A stretch of 64,000 nucleotides of DNA from Geobacillus sp. 46C-IIa. Its GTDB lineage: Bacteria; Bacillota; Bacilli; Bacillales; Anoxybacillaceae. Where the stretch lies: assembly GCF_014679505.1 (NCBI RefSeq), contig NZ_CP061474.1:186001-250000 (forward strand), read 5' to 3'. Under the pieces are notes generated by a model. The model was not told the origin of the DNA. It did no database searches and saw only the letters and a program-made list of their open reading frames with translations. Positions 8,254 to 16,749 of the stretch are shown one piece after another; position 1 is the stretch's first letter; every line of letters starts with the position of its first letter. The translations under genes and the position numbers were made by a program.

Positions 8254-8811
8254 GCAGTCATCGATATAGGCGATCAAAAACGTTTTTTGGGCTTTCCCAT
8301 TGACTCGAATCGTTGGTCCATGGGATAAGTCCCCTTGCCAAAGCTCATGGATCTGGTCATACGCAAAGCGTTTTCGCTCCGGCATGGGCAAAATTTCTTT
8401 CCCGACAAGGTTGTGTTTTTTCAATAATCGGTATATAGTAAAGTAAGAGGTATGGTTTTCTGGGATTCCCCCTGCTCGATGAGGTGTTCGTAGAACACCG
8501 TCACGGGCATGGTGGGATGTTCTTTTCTTAGGGCTAAAATATGATCCTCATCATCGGGCGACAGACGCCTTGAGTGGCCGCGGTCCGAACGGCGCTTCGG
8601 CTTTAAGGCGTCAAAGCCCCCCTTTTTTGTATCGGGTGCACCAATCGAGGATCGTCTTGGCTGCGATTCGCTTGCCGCCCTGGTGGGGAACATGGTGCAC
8701 TCGCTCGCTCACCTCTTTCAGATACGTCTTCGGTTCCACCTGCCCATTCACCAACGGAGCGATTAGCCCGTACCGAAACAGGGCCGTGTCGTGTCTCATC
8801 GACTCATCCAT
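8254..8811 (-). pseudogene. DDE transposase with HTH, frameshifted and truncated
   Basis: Three minus-strand pieces join into one protein: 'MDESMRHDTALFRYGLIAPLVNG' to 'DWCTRYKKGG' (8811 to about 8620), 'FDALKPKRRSDRGHSRRLSPDDE' (to about 8440) and 'KKHNLVGKEILPMPERKRFAYDQ' to 'FLIAYIDDC' (to 8254). Helix-turn-helix DNA binding is followed by the first strand of an RNase-H-like core ('WQGDLSHGPTI' with the first Asp). Indels fall in the C/T-run near 8620 and near 8450, and the end is cut by the IS21 tail. It is probably the second gene of a two-gene element with the DUF6431-like gene upstream. Confidence 0.65.
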
Positions 8812-8963
8812 TCGAATCTCCTCCTGGTCTCACTTGGAATCAGGACCGTTCCGGTCCTCCTGCCCTTATCGTACCGAATTGCTTTTTCTCCGTCGATAGG
8901 AAAGGTTTGTGGGAACCTCAATTATTTCTAATTTAGGATATGTATGTAAAATCAGGATCCCAT

Positions 8964-9511
8964 TTAATTCGCAAAAGGGGGTCGGAATCCGTTCTCCCAC
9001 ATCTCTCTGATGACCGAATAGAGACCGTGTTCCTCCAACGTCCGGATCCACCAAGAAGCCTGTTCCTTTTCTTTTTTCATGATAGGACCTATGATTCTCC
9101 ACCGCCTCGCAAAAAAGCGATGAAGGTTTGATAGGTTTCGGTAGAACCGTCGGACATAAAAGATGATGCCGTCCTTTGTCGGGAGGAACGGAGCCTGGTT
9201 CGTCCCCTCGGTCAATCCCAACTGCTCTTTCACCACTTGCCATACGGCGGACAACGTATACTGAAAATACGGGAGGAGAAAGGAAGGCAGCACACTCACC
9301 GTCTTCAAGCATTCCCGACAGCGATACCGGACAATCCAAATGCGATAATCACCCCATGGGGGGTCAATGCGTTTCGCTCATAGTAACCGTGGCGGTGCAA
9401 CGGGCGCTTGGCCCGGCAATGCGGACACTGTGTCAGAAGAGGGAAGTCGTTTTCTTTTCCACGCTCTGCATACGTTTGGACGTCAATGCCAAAGTCATGA
9501 AATTGAATCAC
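8964..9511 (-). pseudogene. DUF6431-like transposon-associated protein, frameshifted
   Basis: The N-terminal piece 'MIQFHDFGIDVQTYAERGKE' contains a CxxC ('CPHCRAKRPLHRHGYYER') and would continue, after a one-base shift near 9345, into 'RIWIVRYRCRECLKTVSVLP' with a second CxxC and then a helical region ending 'RPPFAN' at 8964. Zinc-ribbon proteins of this kind often sit directly upstream of an HTH/DDE transposase in Geobacillus elements, as here. The frame break is at a run of G (CCATGGGGGG). Family name is from memory of the motif and is not certain. Confidence 0.55.
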
Positions 9512-9664
9512 GTCCTCCTCTCCTCCTCTGAACCGATGGATTTTCTCTTCCGAAATAATTCACAAAAAATTTAGCACACTCTTTCAGAAAAGGGGAGAGG
9601 GCTTTCTGAAAGAATGTGCAAAAAAATGGCTCTTTTGTTCCGAAATAAAGTGATAATTTACATC

Positions 9665-10375
9665 ATGACCATTCGGATTCAGGCGATTTATGAAAGTTCT
9701 TATCTTAATATAATCAGTGCCATCACCAAACAGCTCGGCCTCCATCAGCTGATTGACCGGATGGTTCCGGTTGATCCCCAATGCCAAACCCGGCCGAGCG
9801 ATATCGTCCTCCTGTTGTTGCTGAATATTTTTAGCCGCCGGCAAGCTCTGGTTCATCTGGAAGGGTGGGCGCATGAAATGGATCTCCCGAAGTTGATTCG
9901 TGAAGGCGTTCAGCCTTCGCAGTTCAACGATGATGCGATAGCCCGCCATTTGGATCGCCTCTATGATGCGGGGATCCATTCCATTGTGTCGGAGTGCTTG
10001 CTTCAAATTTACCAAAAAGAACGCATCCCTCTTCGGGTGTTCCATGCGGATACGACCAGCTTTTCTCTTTACGGGGCGTATGAATCCGCCTCTTCGAAAA
10101 CATTGAACATCACCTATGGCTACAGTCGGGATGACCGCTCTACGGGGAAACAAATCCAATTCGGACTGGTCGGCAATGAAGAGGGGCTCCCCCTCTACGC
10201 CGATGTGCATGATGGCAACCTGTCCGATAAAACATGGAATCCATCGGTTCTTTCCCGCGTTCATGAACAACTCCAGCGAGCGAAGCTCGAGGGGGAGTGG
10301 GTATATGTTGCGGAGGCGGGTTCGCCAGTTCGTTACTCCGGAGCGTCCATTAAAGGGCGCTGGGGGGGCGCAAAC
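9665..10375 (+). pseudogene. IS1634-type transposase, N-terminal two-thirds
   Basis: The ATG at 9665 begins 'MTIRIQAIYESSYLNIISAI', with an N-terminal DUF4277-like region and the first catalytic Asp block 'LRVFHADTTSFSLYGAYES'; 'GLPLYADVHDGNLSDKTWN' follows, as in IS4/IS1634 transposases. After 'LEGEWVYVAEAG' the middle of the protein is lost and the frame runs into a C-terminal fragment. A deletion of roughly 250 codons is implied. Confidence 0.7.
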
Positions 10376-10544
10376 TGACTCGTCCGACCGGCCAGGCGAT
10401 CTTCCAGTTGTTGGCGTACGTCAAAGTGGTGGTACTGGAGCTGCCTGATGGGCAACAGCAGCGATCATTGGGTAAACCACTGACGTACGAACAGCGAAGA
10501 GGATCCTGCAGGGACTCGGGATGGACGAAGGGATTTACGTCTAA
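10318..10544 (+). pseudogene. IS1634-type transposase C-terminal fragment, copy 1
   Basis: The sequence encodes, across frameshifts in a G-run near 10363, 'RLVRPAGQAIFQLLAYVKVV', 'LELPDGQQQRSLGKPLTYEQ' and 'GLGMDEGIYV' at the end. It is fused to the N-terminal fragment and followed by AT-rich sequence to an IS-type end GATGCGAAATGTGAG (about 10659-10673). Confidence 0.65.
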
Positions 10545-10672
10545 ACGCGATAAGGAACGACGAGCGATGGTAAAAAAAGGGTTGCCATCGCTTATCGTGT
10601 TGGGTCGGAAATTATTTTTGAAAAGTAAATAAAAAATCCTTTATCCTTGGGATGGTCTGGATGCGAAATGTG

Positions 10673-10888
10673 AGGTTCATCACCCCGGAACGCCCATTAA
10701 AGGGGGAGGGAGGACGGAAACGGACCCGACCGACGGGACAAGCGATGTTTCAATTGTTTTGGTACGTCAGGGTCGTCCTGTTGGAACTGCCGGATGGACG
10801 AATCCAACGCGCGTTAGGTCAACCGCTCACGTACGAGCAGCGAAGGATTCTGCAAGGATTAGGGATGGACGAGGGGATTTACGTCTGA
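10673..10888 (+). pseudogene. IS1634-type transposase C-terminal fragment, copy 2
   Basis: The same C-terminal part is repeated in tandem: 'RFITPERPLKG', 'RPTGQAMFQLFWYVRVVLLE' and 'TYEQRRILQGLGMDEGIYV'. This copy keeps an uninterrupted frame to the TGA at 10886-10888 and is followed by another IS-type end, GGTGCGAAATGTAAG (about 11002-11016). The two copies are about 330 bp apart and imperfect, so they come from two insertions or an old duplication. Confidence 0.65.
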
Positions 10889-11207
10889 TGGAATAAGGAA
10901 CAACTAGTTATGGTAAAAAAAGGATTTCCATCGCTCGTTTTGTTGGTCAGAAAGTTATTCTAAAAAACGAAAGAAAAATCCTTTCTTTCAACCTTGTTAG
11001 GGTGCGAAATGTAAGGTGTGCCTATGAAATTCAGCGTTTTTTTCTAGGATCCGCATCGCGAAATCCTTGATATAACAGCATTTTGGCCATTTTTATTTGG
11101 CTAAAATGGCCTCAAAACTGTCGAACCCGGGAGAAGCAGCTGGTGCTTATATAGCGATGAGAGCGGGGCCCAGTCCTTTTGGGACACCCCCTCTTCGCTT
11201 CAATGCT
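10889..11207. other. gene-free transposon tail and spacer
   Basis: The first 130 bases are the 3' end of the IS1634-type remnant, including a weak AAAAAATCC/GGATTTTT-like pairing and the end GGTGCGAAATGTAAG. Beyond it, 'CGAAATCCTTGATATAACAG' echoes the repeated 'ATCCTTGAAACAC' motif at 5590 and 5690. No gene or clear terminator for the LCP gene was found. Confidence 0.4.
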
Positions 11208-12215
11208 TTAATTGGTACGTTGTCCTAATGGGTGATCGTTTTGAGTAAAGGATGTGTCCGTTCCGGTAAGGGCTTGATGCAATGTTTCATTAATTGAGCT
11301 AACCGATTGCTCATCCGGGATATAGTAGTACACGCCGTCGATCGTTTCGTCGTATCCTTTTAAATGTAAATTTTCGATATCTGTGTTTTTCATTTTTTGA
11401 TAGACATAGATGAACGACAATAAATCGGACGGAGGAATGTTCGTCCGCACGTGATCTCCTAAATCGGCGATGACATCGTCGAGCTTCGGCAATGAGGTGA
11501 TCGATGTGCTTTTGTCAATAATAGCTCGGATGACTTGTTTTTGCCGCTCGTTTCGGCCAAAATCGCCGCGGGGGTCGGATTTTCTCATGCGCACATAGGC
11601 GAGCGCTTCATTGCCGTTCAACTCTTGTTTGCCTTTATGGAACGTATGCCATTTGAGCGAACCTGTCAGTTGGGCTTTGAATGTGAACGGAACATCCACC
11701 GTGACCCCGCCTAACGAATCGACAATTTTTTCGAATCCTTCAAAATCAGTCGTCACGTAATAGTCGATCGGTACATCGATCAGCTCATTGACGGCTTCAA
11801 TTGTCGATTGAATGCCTCCATGACTGTAGGAGTGGGTGATTTTGTCTTTCCGCCCTTCGCTCGGGATGTAAACGCGCGTGTCGCGCGGAATGCTTAACAA
11901 ATACACTTTGTTCGTTTTCGGATTGACGGTCAACAACATGACGACATCAGACCGTCCCTCCTCGTCGTGGTACTGGTTTTCGACCCCAACCAACAGTACG
12001 GTAAACGGATCTTTGTGCATTTCGATATTCTTCGGCGGCTTACCTGATGGATCGAGAGCTTGATAAATTTTGCTTGACGCTTGTTTCGTCTCGGAATAAA
12101 TATTGTAGCCAAAAGCGCCGACGCCCCCGAGCAAAAGAAAAAACACGAGCAAAAAGAATCGGCGGAGCCGCTTTTTTTTCTTCCGCTTTTTCATCGTTTT
12201 TCTTGTAGGATTCAT
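11208..12215 (-). CDS. LytR-CpsA-Psr (LCP) family cell-wall glycopolymer ligase
   Basis: LCP proteins transfer lipid-linked teichoic acids or other anionic glycans to peptidoglycan on the outer membrane face. The 335-residue protein has a basic cytoplasmic N-terminus ('KTMKKRKKKKRLRR'), one membrane anchor (about residues 20-42) and the LCP domain: 'GRSDVVMLLTVNP', 'LLSIPRDTRVYIP' with the arginines that bind pyrophosphate, 'ITHSYSHGG', 'VDYPFTF'-like 'VDVPFTF' and 'RMRKSDPRGDFGRNERQKQV'. In Bacillus the lytR/tagU-type genes lie near yvyE and degSU, as here. It is 32 bp behind yvyE on the same strand, so they probably share a message. Which of the three Bacillus paralogues it matches is not resolved. 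Confidence 0.9.
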   Translation of the reverse strand: MNPTRKTMKKRKKKKRLRRFFLLVFFLLLGGVGAFGYNIYSETKQASSKIYQALDPSGKPPKNIEMHKDPFTVLLVGVENQYHDEEGRSDVVMLLTVNPKTNKVYLLSIPRDTRVYIPSEGRKDKITHSYSHGGIQSTIEAVNELIDVPIDYYVTTDFEGFEKIVDSLGGVTVDVPFTFKAQLTGSLKWHTFHKGKQELNGNEALAYVRMRKSDPRGDFGRNERQKQVIRAIIDKSTSITSLPKLDDVIADLGDHVRTNIPPSDLLSFIYVYQKMKNTDIENLHLKGYDETIDGVYYYIPDEQSVSSINETLHQALTGTDTSFTQNDHPLGQRTN

Positions 12216-12247
12216 CGTTTAACCCTTCTTTCCTTTACGGTGTCGTT

Positions 12248-12889
12248 TTAGGCAGACGGAAGCAGCCGCTCGGCATACTCCATCGCTCCCGTCTGAATGT
12301 CCGCCCTTCCGTTCGTTAATTCAGTCACCCATTCATCGAACGGAAGCTGGCTATCCTCCGGAACGAGAACGTCAAAGGTGACGCGGTCGGCATAATGGAT
12401 ATTTTTTATAGTATATACGGAAGAGCGCAATTCATTTTCCACTTTCCCAAGCCATGTATAGTCAATCGTCACGTTCATGATGCGCATGAGACGGCGCTCG
12501 ACGATGCCTGCGGCGTTCAAGCCTTCGGAGACGGCGCGGCTGTAAGCGCGCACCAATCCGCCCGCACCGAGCTTAATGCCGCCGAAGTAGCGGGTGACGA
12601 CTGCGACGGTGTCTTTCACCCCTTTTTTCTTCAGCACCTCAAGCATCGGCACCCCTGCGGTGCCGCTCGGTTCGCCGTCGTCATTTGCCTTTTGGATTTG
12701 ATCATGCTCGCCGATCAAATAGGCGGAGCAGTTGTGTGTCGCATCCCAATGTTTCTTTTTGATTTGTTGAATAAACGCGACCGCTTCCTCTTCCGTTTCA
12801 GCGCGGTTGATGTAGCAAATAAACCGTGATTTTTCAATCACGATTTCCCGCTCACCGTATCCTTTGACGGTGTAATATTTTTGTAACAA
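12248..12889 (-). CDS. yvyE: YigZ/IMPACT family protein YvyE
   Basis: 213 residues: an N-terminal UPF0029 (IMPACT) domain with 'KSRFICYINRAETEEEAVAFI', 'THNCSAYLIG', 'NDDGEPSGTAGVPMLEVL' and 'VVTRYFGGIKLGAGGLVRAYSRAV' without long gaps, then the DUF1949 domain. The family is linked to translation regulation, but its bacterial role is not settled. The start is TTG at 12889 with AGGTG seven bases upstream; no ATG gives the full domain. It is divergent from degS and sits in its usual place between the LCP gene and degSU. Confidence 0.9.
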   Translation of the reverse strand: MLQKYYTVKGYGEREIVIEKSRFICYINRAETEEEAVAFIQQIKKKHWDATHNCSAYLIGEHDQIQKANDDGEPSGTAGVPMLEVLKKKGVKDTVAVVTRYFGGIKLGAGGLVRAYSRAVSEGLNAAGIVERRLMRIMNVTIDYTWLGKVENELRSSVYTIKNIHYADRVTFDVLVPEDSQLPFDEWVTELTNGRADIQTGAMEYAERLLPSA

Positions 12890-13106
12890 AGCAAAACACC
12901 TCGATCATTAAAAACGTGGAAACGGTTTACTTTTGTTTATTTTTTGCATAAACAGCTAGCACTTTGCCTTAACTATGATAAACTGAAGATAAAAGATTTA
13001 TAGATAGGGCATGCTTTTACTATTATAAATCGACAACTTTTTTCCTTCAAATAAATTTTGTTGGCGCCCATGCACACCGCTTGGCAGCGCTGCTGGAGGT
13101 TGGCAA

Positions 13107-14288
13107 ATGGAAGGGGAAAAACGTTGGGATGTAAAGCAGTTGGATGAAATTGTCGAAAAAATGATCGACACCGTTCAACATAGCAAAGATGAAATTTTCC
13201 ATATCGGCGAGCAGTCGCGCCAGGAGCAAGACCGTTTGTTGCGCGAGTTAGAAGAGGTGAAGCGGCTGACCGTGCAGACGATTGAAGAGGCGGATCGGCT
13301 CGAAGCGGAAGCGCGCCAGGCGCGCCGCCGCTTGTCGGAAGTGAGCCAACACTTTTCGTCCCATTCAGAGCAAGATATTCGCGAGGCGTATGAAGCAGCG
13401 CATGAACTGCACATGAAGCTGGCGATGGTGCGCGAGCGGGAAAAACAATTGCGGCTGCGCCGCGACGAGCTTGAGCGGCGGCTGGCGAGCCTGTTGCAAA
13501 TCATCGAGCGCGCCGATCATTTGGTCGGGCAAATTACGGTTGTCCTCAATTATTTAAACAGCGATTTCCGCCAAGTCAGCGAGATCATTGAAGGGGCGAA
13601 ACAAAAACAAGAATTCGGCCTCAAGATCATCGAAGCCCAAGAAGAAGAGCGGCGGCGGCTGTCGCGGGAGATCCATGACGGCCCGGCGCAACTGCTCGCC
13701 CATGTGCTCCTTCGGTCGGATCTCGTTGAAAAGGTGATGAAAGACCGAGGGACTGAAGCGGCGATTGCCGAAATTCGCGATTTTCGCAAAATGGTGCGCT
13801 CCGCCTTGTCGGAAGTGCGCCGCATTATTTACGACTTGCGGCCGATGGCGCTCGATGATTTAGGATTAGTTCCGACACTTAAAAAATACTTGCAAACGAC
13901 CGAAGAATATAATAAGGGAGTCCATATTTCCTTTGTACATATCGGCGAGGAAATTCGACTGCCGTCGCGGATGGAGGCGGCGGTGTTTCGGCTTGTTCAA
14001 GAGTCGGTGCAAAACGCCTTAAAACACGCCGAAGCGCGCCACATTGACGTCAAAATGGAAGTGACATGCCGCCAGTTGCTTGTCAGTGTGAAAGACGACG
14101 GCAAAGGGTTCGACCCATCCGTCAAAAAAGAAAATGCGTTCGGTTTGATCGGGATGCGGGAGCGGGTGGAGCTGCTTGGCGGCACGTTGGCCATCCGCTC
14201 AAAACGCGGCGGCGGCACAACCGTATTCATCCGCGTCCCGCTTGACCGTTCGGCTTTAGAAACGAACAAGGAGGAGAGGAAACAATGA
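13107..14288 (+). CDS. degS: sensor histidine kinase DegS
   Basis: DegS is a soluble histidine kinase that phosphorylates DegU to control exoenzymes, competence, motility and biofilm genes. The 393-residue protein has a long N-terminal coiled-coil sensor region (residues about 10-180), a HisKA_3 dimerisation motif '[14 protein letters not shown]' with the phospho-accepting His190, and a HATPase domain with '[14 protein letters not shown]', 'DDGKGFDP' and '[14 protein letters not shown]'. No membrane segment is seen, as in Bacillus. The ATG has GGAGG eight bases upstream. Its TGA overlaps the degU ATG (ATGA). Confidence 0.96.
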   Translation: MEGEKRWDVKQLDEIVEKMIDTVQHSKDEIFHIGEQSRQEQDRLLRELEEVKRLTVQTIEEADRLEAEARQARRRLSEVSQHFSSHSEQDIREAYEAAHELHMKLAMVREREKQLRLRRDELERRLASLLQIIERADHLVGQITVVLNYLNSDFRQVSEIIEGAKQKQEFGLKIIEAQEEERRRLSREIHDGPAQLLAHVLLRSDLVEKVMKDRGTEAAIAEIRDFRKMVRSALSEVRRIIYDLRPMALDDLGLVPTLKKYLQTTEEYNKGVHISFVHIGEEIRLPSRMEAAVFRLVQESVQNALKHAEARHIDVKMEVTCRQLLVSVKDDGKGFDPSVKKENAFGLIGMRERVELLGGTLAIRSKRGGGTTVFIRVPLDRSALETNKEERKQ

Positions 14289-14962
14289 AAACACGCATCG
14301 CGATTATCGATGATCATTCGTTGTTCCGCGAAGGCATTAAGCGGATTTTAGAGTTTGAAGGTGATTTTGAAGTTGTGGCTGAAGGGACCGACGGGAGCGA
14401 GGCGCTTTCGATTGTCGAAGAGCACCGTCCGGATCTGGTGCTGATGGATATTAACATGCCGGATACAAACGGTGTAGAAGCGACGAAACAATTGGTTGAA
14501 GCATACCCGGACACGAAAGTCGTTGTCTTGTCAATCCACGACGACGAAAACTACGTCATGCGCGCCTTGCAGACGGGGGCGACTGGGTATTTGCTCAAGG
14601 AAATGGATGCCGACACGCTCATTGAAGCGGTGAAAATTGTCGCTGAAGGCGGCTCGTATTTGCATCCGAAAGTGACGCACAATTTGATCCGTGAATACCG
14701 CCGACTGACGTCGGAAAGAGGCGGCGGCGTAGCGGTCAAACAAGAGGTGCGCCGTCCGCTCCATTTATTGACGCGGCGCGAATGTGAAGTGCTCCAGCTT
14801 CTGGCTGACGGCAAAAGCAACCGCGCCATCGGCGAAACGCTCTACATTAGCGAGAAAACGGTGAAAAACCATGTCAGCAGCATCCTGCAAAAGTTAAACG
14901 TTAATGACCGGACGCAAGCGGTCGTCGTGGCGATCAAAAACGGTTGGGTCGAAGTGCGCTGA
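14285..14962 (+). CDS. degU: response regulator DegU (NarL/FixJ type)
   Basis: 225 residues. The receiver domain has the acidic pair in '[13 protein letters not shown]', the phospho-acceptor Asp55 in '[10 protein letters not shown]', a switch Ser in 'VVLSIHDD' and Lys in 'GYLLKEMD'. The C-terminal LuxR-type helix-turn-helix is '[21 protein letters not shown]' onwards, with '[22 protein letters not shown]'. It activates or represses degradative-enzyme and flagellar/competence genes, so it probably feeds into the ComF and flagellar operons that follow. Confidence 0.96.
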   Translation: MKTRIAIIDDHSLFREGIKRILEFEGDFEVVAEGTDGSEALSIVEEHRPDLVLMDINMPDTNGVEATKQLVEAYPDTKVVVLSIHDDENYVMRALQTGATGYLLKEMDADTLIEAVKIVAEGGSYLHPKVTHNLIREYRRLTSERGGGVAVKQEVRRPLHLLTRRECEVLQLLADGKSNRAIGETLYISEKTVKNHVSSILQKLNVNDRTQAVVVAIKNGWVEVR

Positions 14963-15383
14963 CTGCGGGCCTTCGTCTCTATTTGGCGGGTCAGGCTGTG
15001 TTGCCGTCCATAGCGGTGCGCGCCTGCCGCGGCGATGTCTCGTTCTGCGGGCGGGACAACCATCGGGAAGGGTGGGGGGTAGCTGATTATAATGATCCGT
15101 TAAGCCCTTTCCTAACTGAGATCGTTCTTTGTGTGCGAGAGCGTTGCATGGGAGAAACTTGTAGCTTGTCCCCTCTGCTTAGTGGCGGGTGACAATCGTT
15201 GTTTCTTGACAGCAATGATTTTGGAGAACGGCAAGCACCAAGGTTGATTGATTAGAGAAACGCCTTTTTTTGCGCTTTTCTTTTGATCACATGCGGTTTT
15301 TCTAGCGATTCGCGGCCGTCAGTCTGCCCTTGTTATCGTGATATTGCCCGTTTCGTTTATGAGTGGTGGGCGGCTAACCGTTT
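14963..15383. other. gene-free spacer between degU and fakB
   Basis: 420 bases with no credible gene; the open frames on either strand lack ribosome binding sites and family-like sequence. A short T-run lies at 15265-15271 without a clear stem. The only supported signal is the fakB promoter at its right edge. Confidence 0.4.
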
Positions 15384-15392
15384 TGGTATAAT
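15384..15392 (+). promoter_or_regulatory. extended -10 promoter of fakB
   Basis: TGGTATAAT, a consensus extended -10 (TG at 15384-15385, TATAAT at 15387-15392), lies 30 bases before the start. No good -35 is seen, which the extended motif can compensate for. Confidence 0.6.
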
Positions 15393-15421
15393 GGAGGCAA
15401 ACCCTGAATCAGGAAGGAAGG

Positions 15422-16273
15422 GTGCCAGTGAAAACGGCAATTGTCACAGATAGCACGGCTTATCTCCCAAAAGAGGTGCGTGAGAGGCTTGGCATTCGCA
15501 TGATTCCGCTTAGTGTCATCTTCGGAGAGGAAGCGTACCGTGAGGAAGTCGATATTACCGCGGATGAATTCTTTGCCAAGGTAAAGCAACACCCGACTTT
15601 GCCGACGACGTCCCAGCCAGCCGTCGGCGAGTTTGTCGACCTGTTCACCGCCCTTCGGGAGGGAGGGTATGATGCGGTCATCAGCATCCACCTATCAAGC
15701 GGCATTAGCGGTACGTATCAAGGGGCGGTCACAGCGGGGGCGATGGTGGACGGTTTGCGCGTCTATGCGTATGATACGGAAATCAGTTGCATGGCGCAAG
15801 GGTTTTACGCCATCGAAGCGGCCGAAATGGCGCGGGCAGGCCGCACTCCGGAGGACATCATCGCCCGTTTAGACGAAATTAAACAAACGTTGCGCGCTTA
15901 TTTTATGGTCGACGACTTGTCCCACCTGCAGCGCGGCGGGCGGCTGACAGGCGCGCAGGCGTTCATCGGCGGTCTCTTGCAAATTAAGCCGCTCCTTCGC
16001 TTTGAAAACAAAGTGATCGTGCCGTTTGAAAAAATCCGCACGCGCAAAAAAGCAATGAAGCGCATCGAAGAACTGTTCGCCGAAGACGCGGAAAAAGGTG
16101 TGCCGCTGAAAGCCGCGGTCATCCACGCCAATCAGCCGGATGAAGCGCACCGCTGGAGCGATGAGCTGTCCGCCCGCTATCCGCACGTCGAGTTTCTCAT
16201 CAGCTATTTCGGCCCCGTCATCGCCACCCACGCCGGCGAAGGTGCGATTGGGCTAACTTGGTATCAACCGTAA
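15422..16273 (+). CDS. fakB: DegV family fatty-acid-binding protein (FakB type, YviA)
   Basis: DegV/FakB proteins bind a free fatty acid and present it to fatty acid kinase FakA, feeding acyl-phosphate to PlsX/PlsY. The 283-residue protein begins 'KTAIVTDSTAYLPKE' with the conserved TDS motif, has 'TSQPAVGEF' and 'ISIHLSSGISGTYQGA' in the lipid-carboxylate site, and 'FMVDDLSHLQRGGRLTGAQAF'. Start is GTG; both 15422 and 15428 are possible behind AGGAAGGAAGG, and the second has the better spacing. In Bacillus yviA also lies between degSU and comFA. Confidence 0.9.
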   Translation: MPVKTAIVTDSTAYLPKEVRERLGIRMIPLSVIFGEEAYREEVDITADEFFAKVKQHPTLPTTSQPAVGEFVDLFTALREGGYDAVISIHLSSGISGTYQGAVTAGAMVDGLRVYAYDTEISCMAQGFYAIEAAEMARAGRTPEDIIARLDEIKQTLRAYFMVDDLSHLQRGGRLTGAQAFIGGLLQIKPLLRFENKVIVPFEKIRTRKKAMKRIEELFAEDAEKGVPLKAAVIHANQPDEAHRWSDELSARYPHVEFLISYFGPVIATHAGEGAIGLTWYQP

Positions 16274-16324
16274 TGACCGCAGGTTAGCGGCTTCGTCTGC
16301 AACCAGCCATTAATCAACACAACG

Positions 16325-16370
16325 GCAAGGCGGTGCTGTTCTCGAGGTAGTTCATCCTGCACCGCCTTGC
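16325..16370 (+). terminator. strong hairpin behind fakB
   Basis: GCAAGGCGGTGC and GCACCGCCTTGC form a perfect 12-bp stem with a 22-base loop. No T-run follows directly, so it may be an RNA 3'-end stabiliser or a factor-dependent stop rather than a classical terminator. Confidence 0.5.
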
Positions 16371-16430
16371 GCGGCGGCGAATGGCCGTGATTCCATTTGT
16401 TGCGTTTGGCTTTTTTCTTTTGTCATGCTT

Positions 16431-16570
16431 CTAGAAGGCTGTTGAAAAACAGCGATCGCCCCCCTAACTGACGTCAGATGACGTGAAACGAGAAGCTGAT
16501 ACCATAGGGTTTCTCAATTTGAGAAACAAGGCGGTGAAGCAACCTGCTCCTTTAATCACCAGCCTTCTAG
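16431..16570. repeat. MITE family B, copy 1
   Basis: A 140-bp element with terminal inverted repeats CTAGAAGGCTGTTGA and, complemented, CTAGAAGGCTGGTGA (14 of 15). The interior has TTTCTCAATTTGAGAAAC, itself a palindrome. A diverged copy with the same order (GGTGAAAAACGGCTG, TTTTTCTAATTGAGAAAC, TCACCAGCCT) is at 47797-47935. It encodes nothing; the open frame across it is not credible. Confidence 0.65.
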
Positions 16571-16749
16571 GATTGTGTAGGAAAGATCCTCATCATGATC
16601 CGCAATTTTCTTCACTTGGATTGCCACAATTTGTCGAGACGTTTTTATTCTCCGGAAACATTGTCAATATTTCCTCGGGAATTTTGTCGAAAAAGGCTAA
16701 TTGCCGCAAGAATACCGCCCATATGTCGAACGAAAAGGAGGGACCGTGA

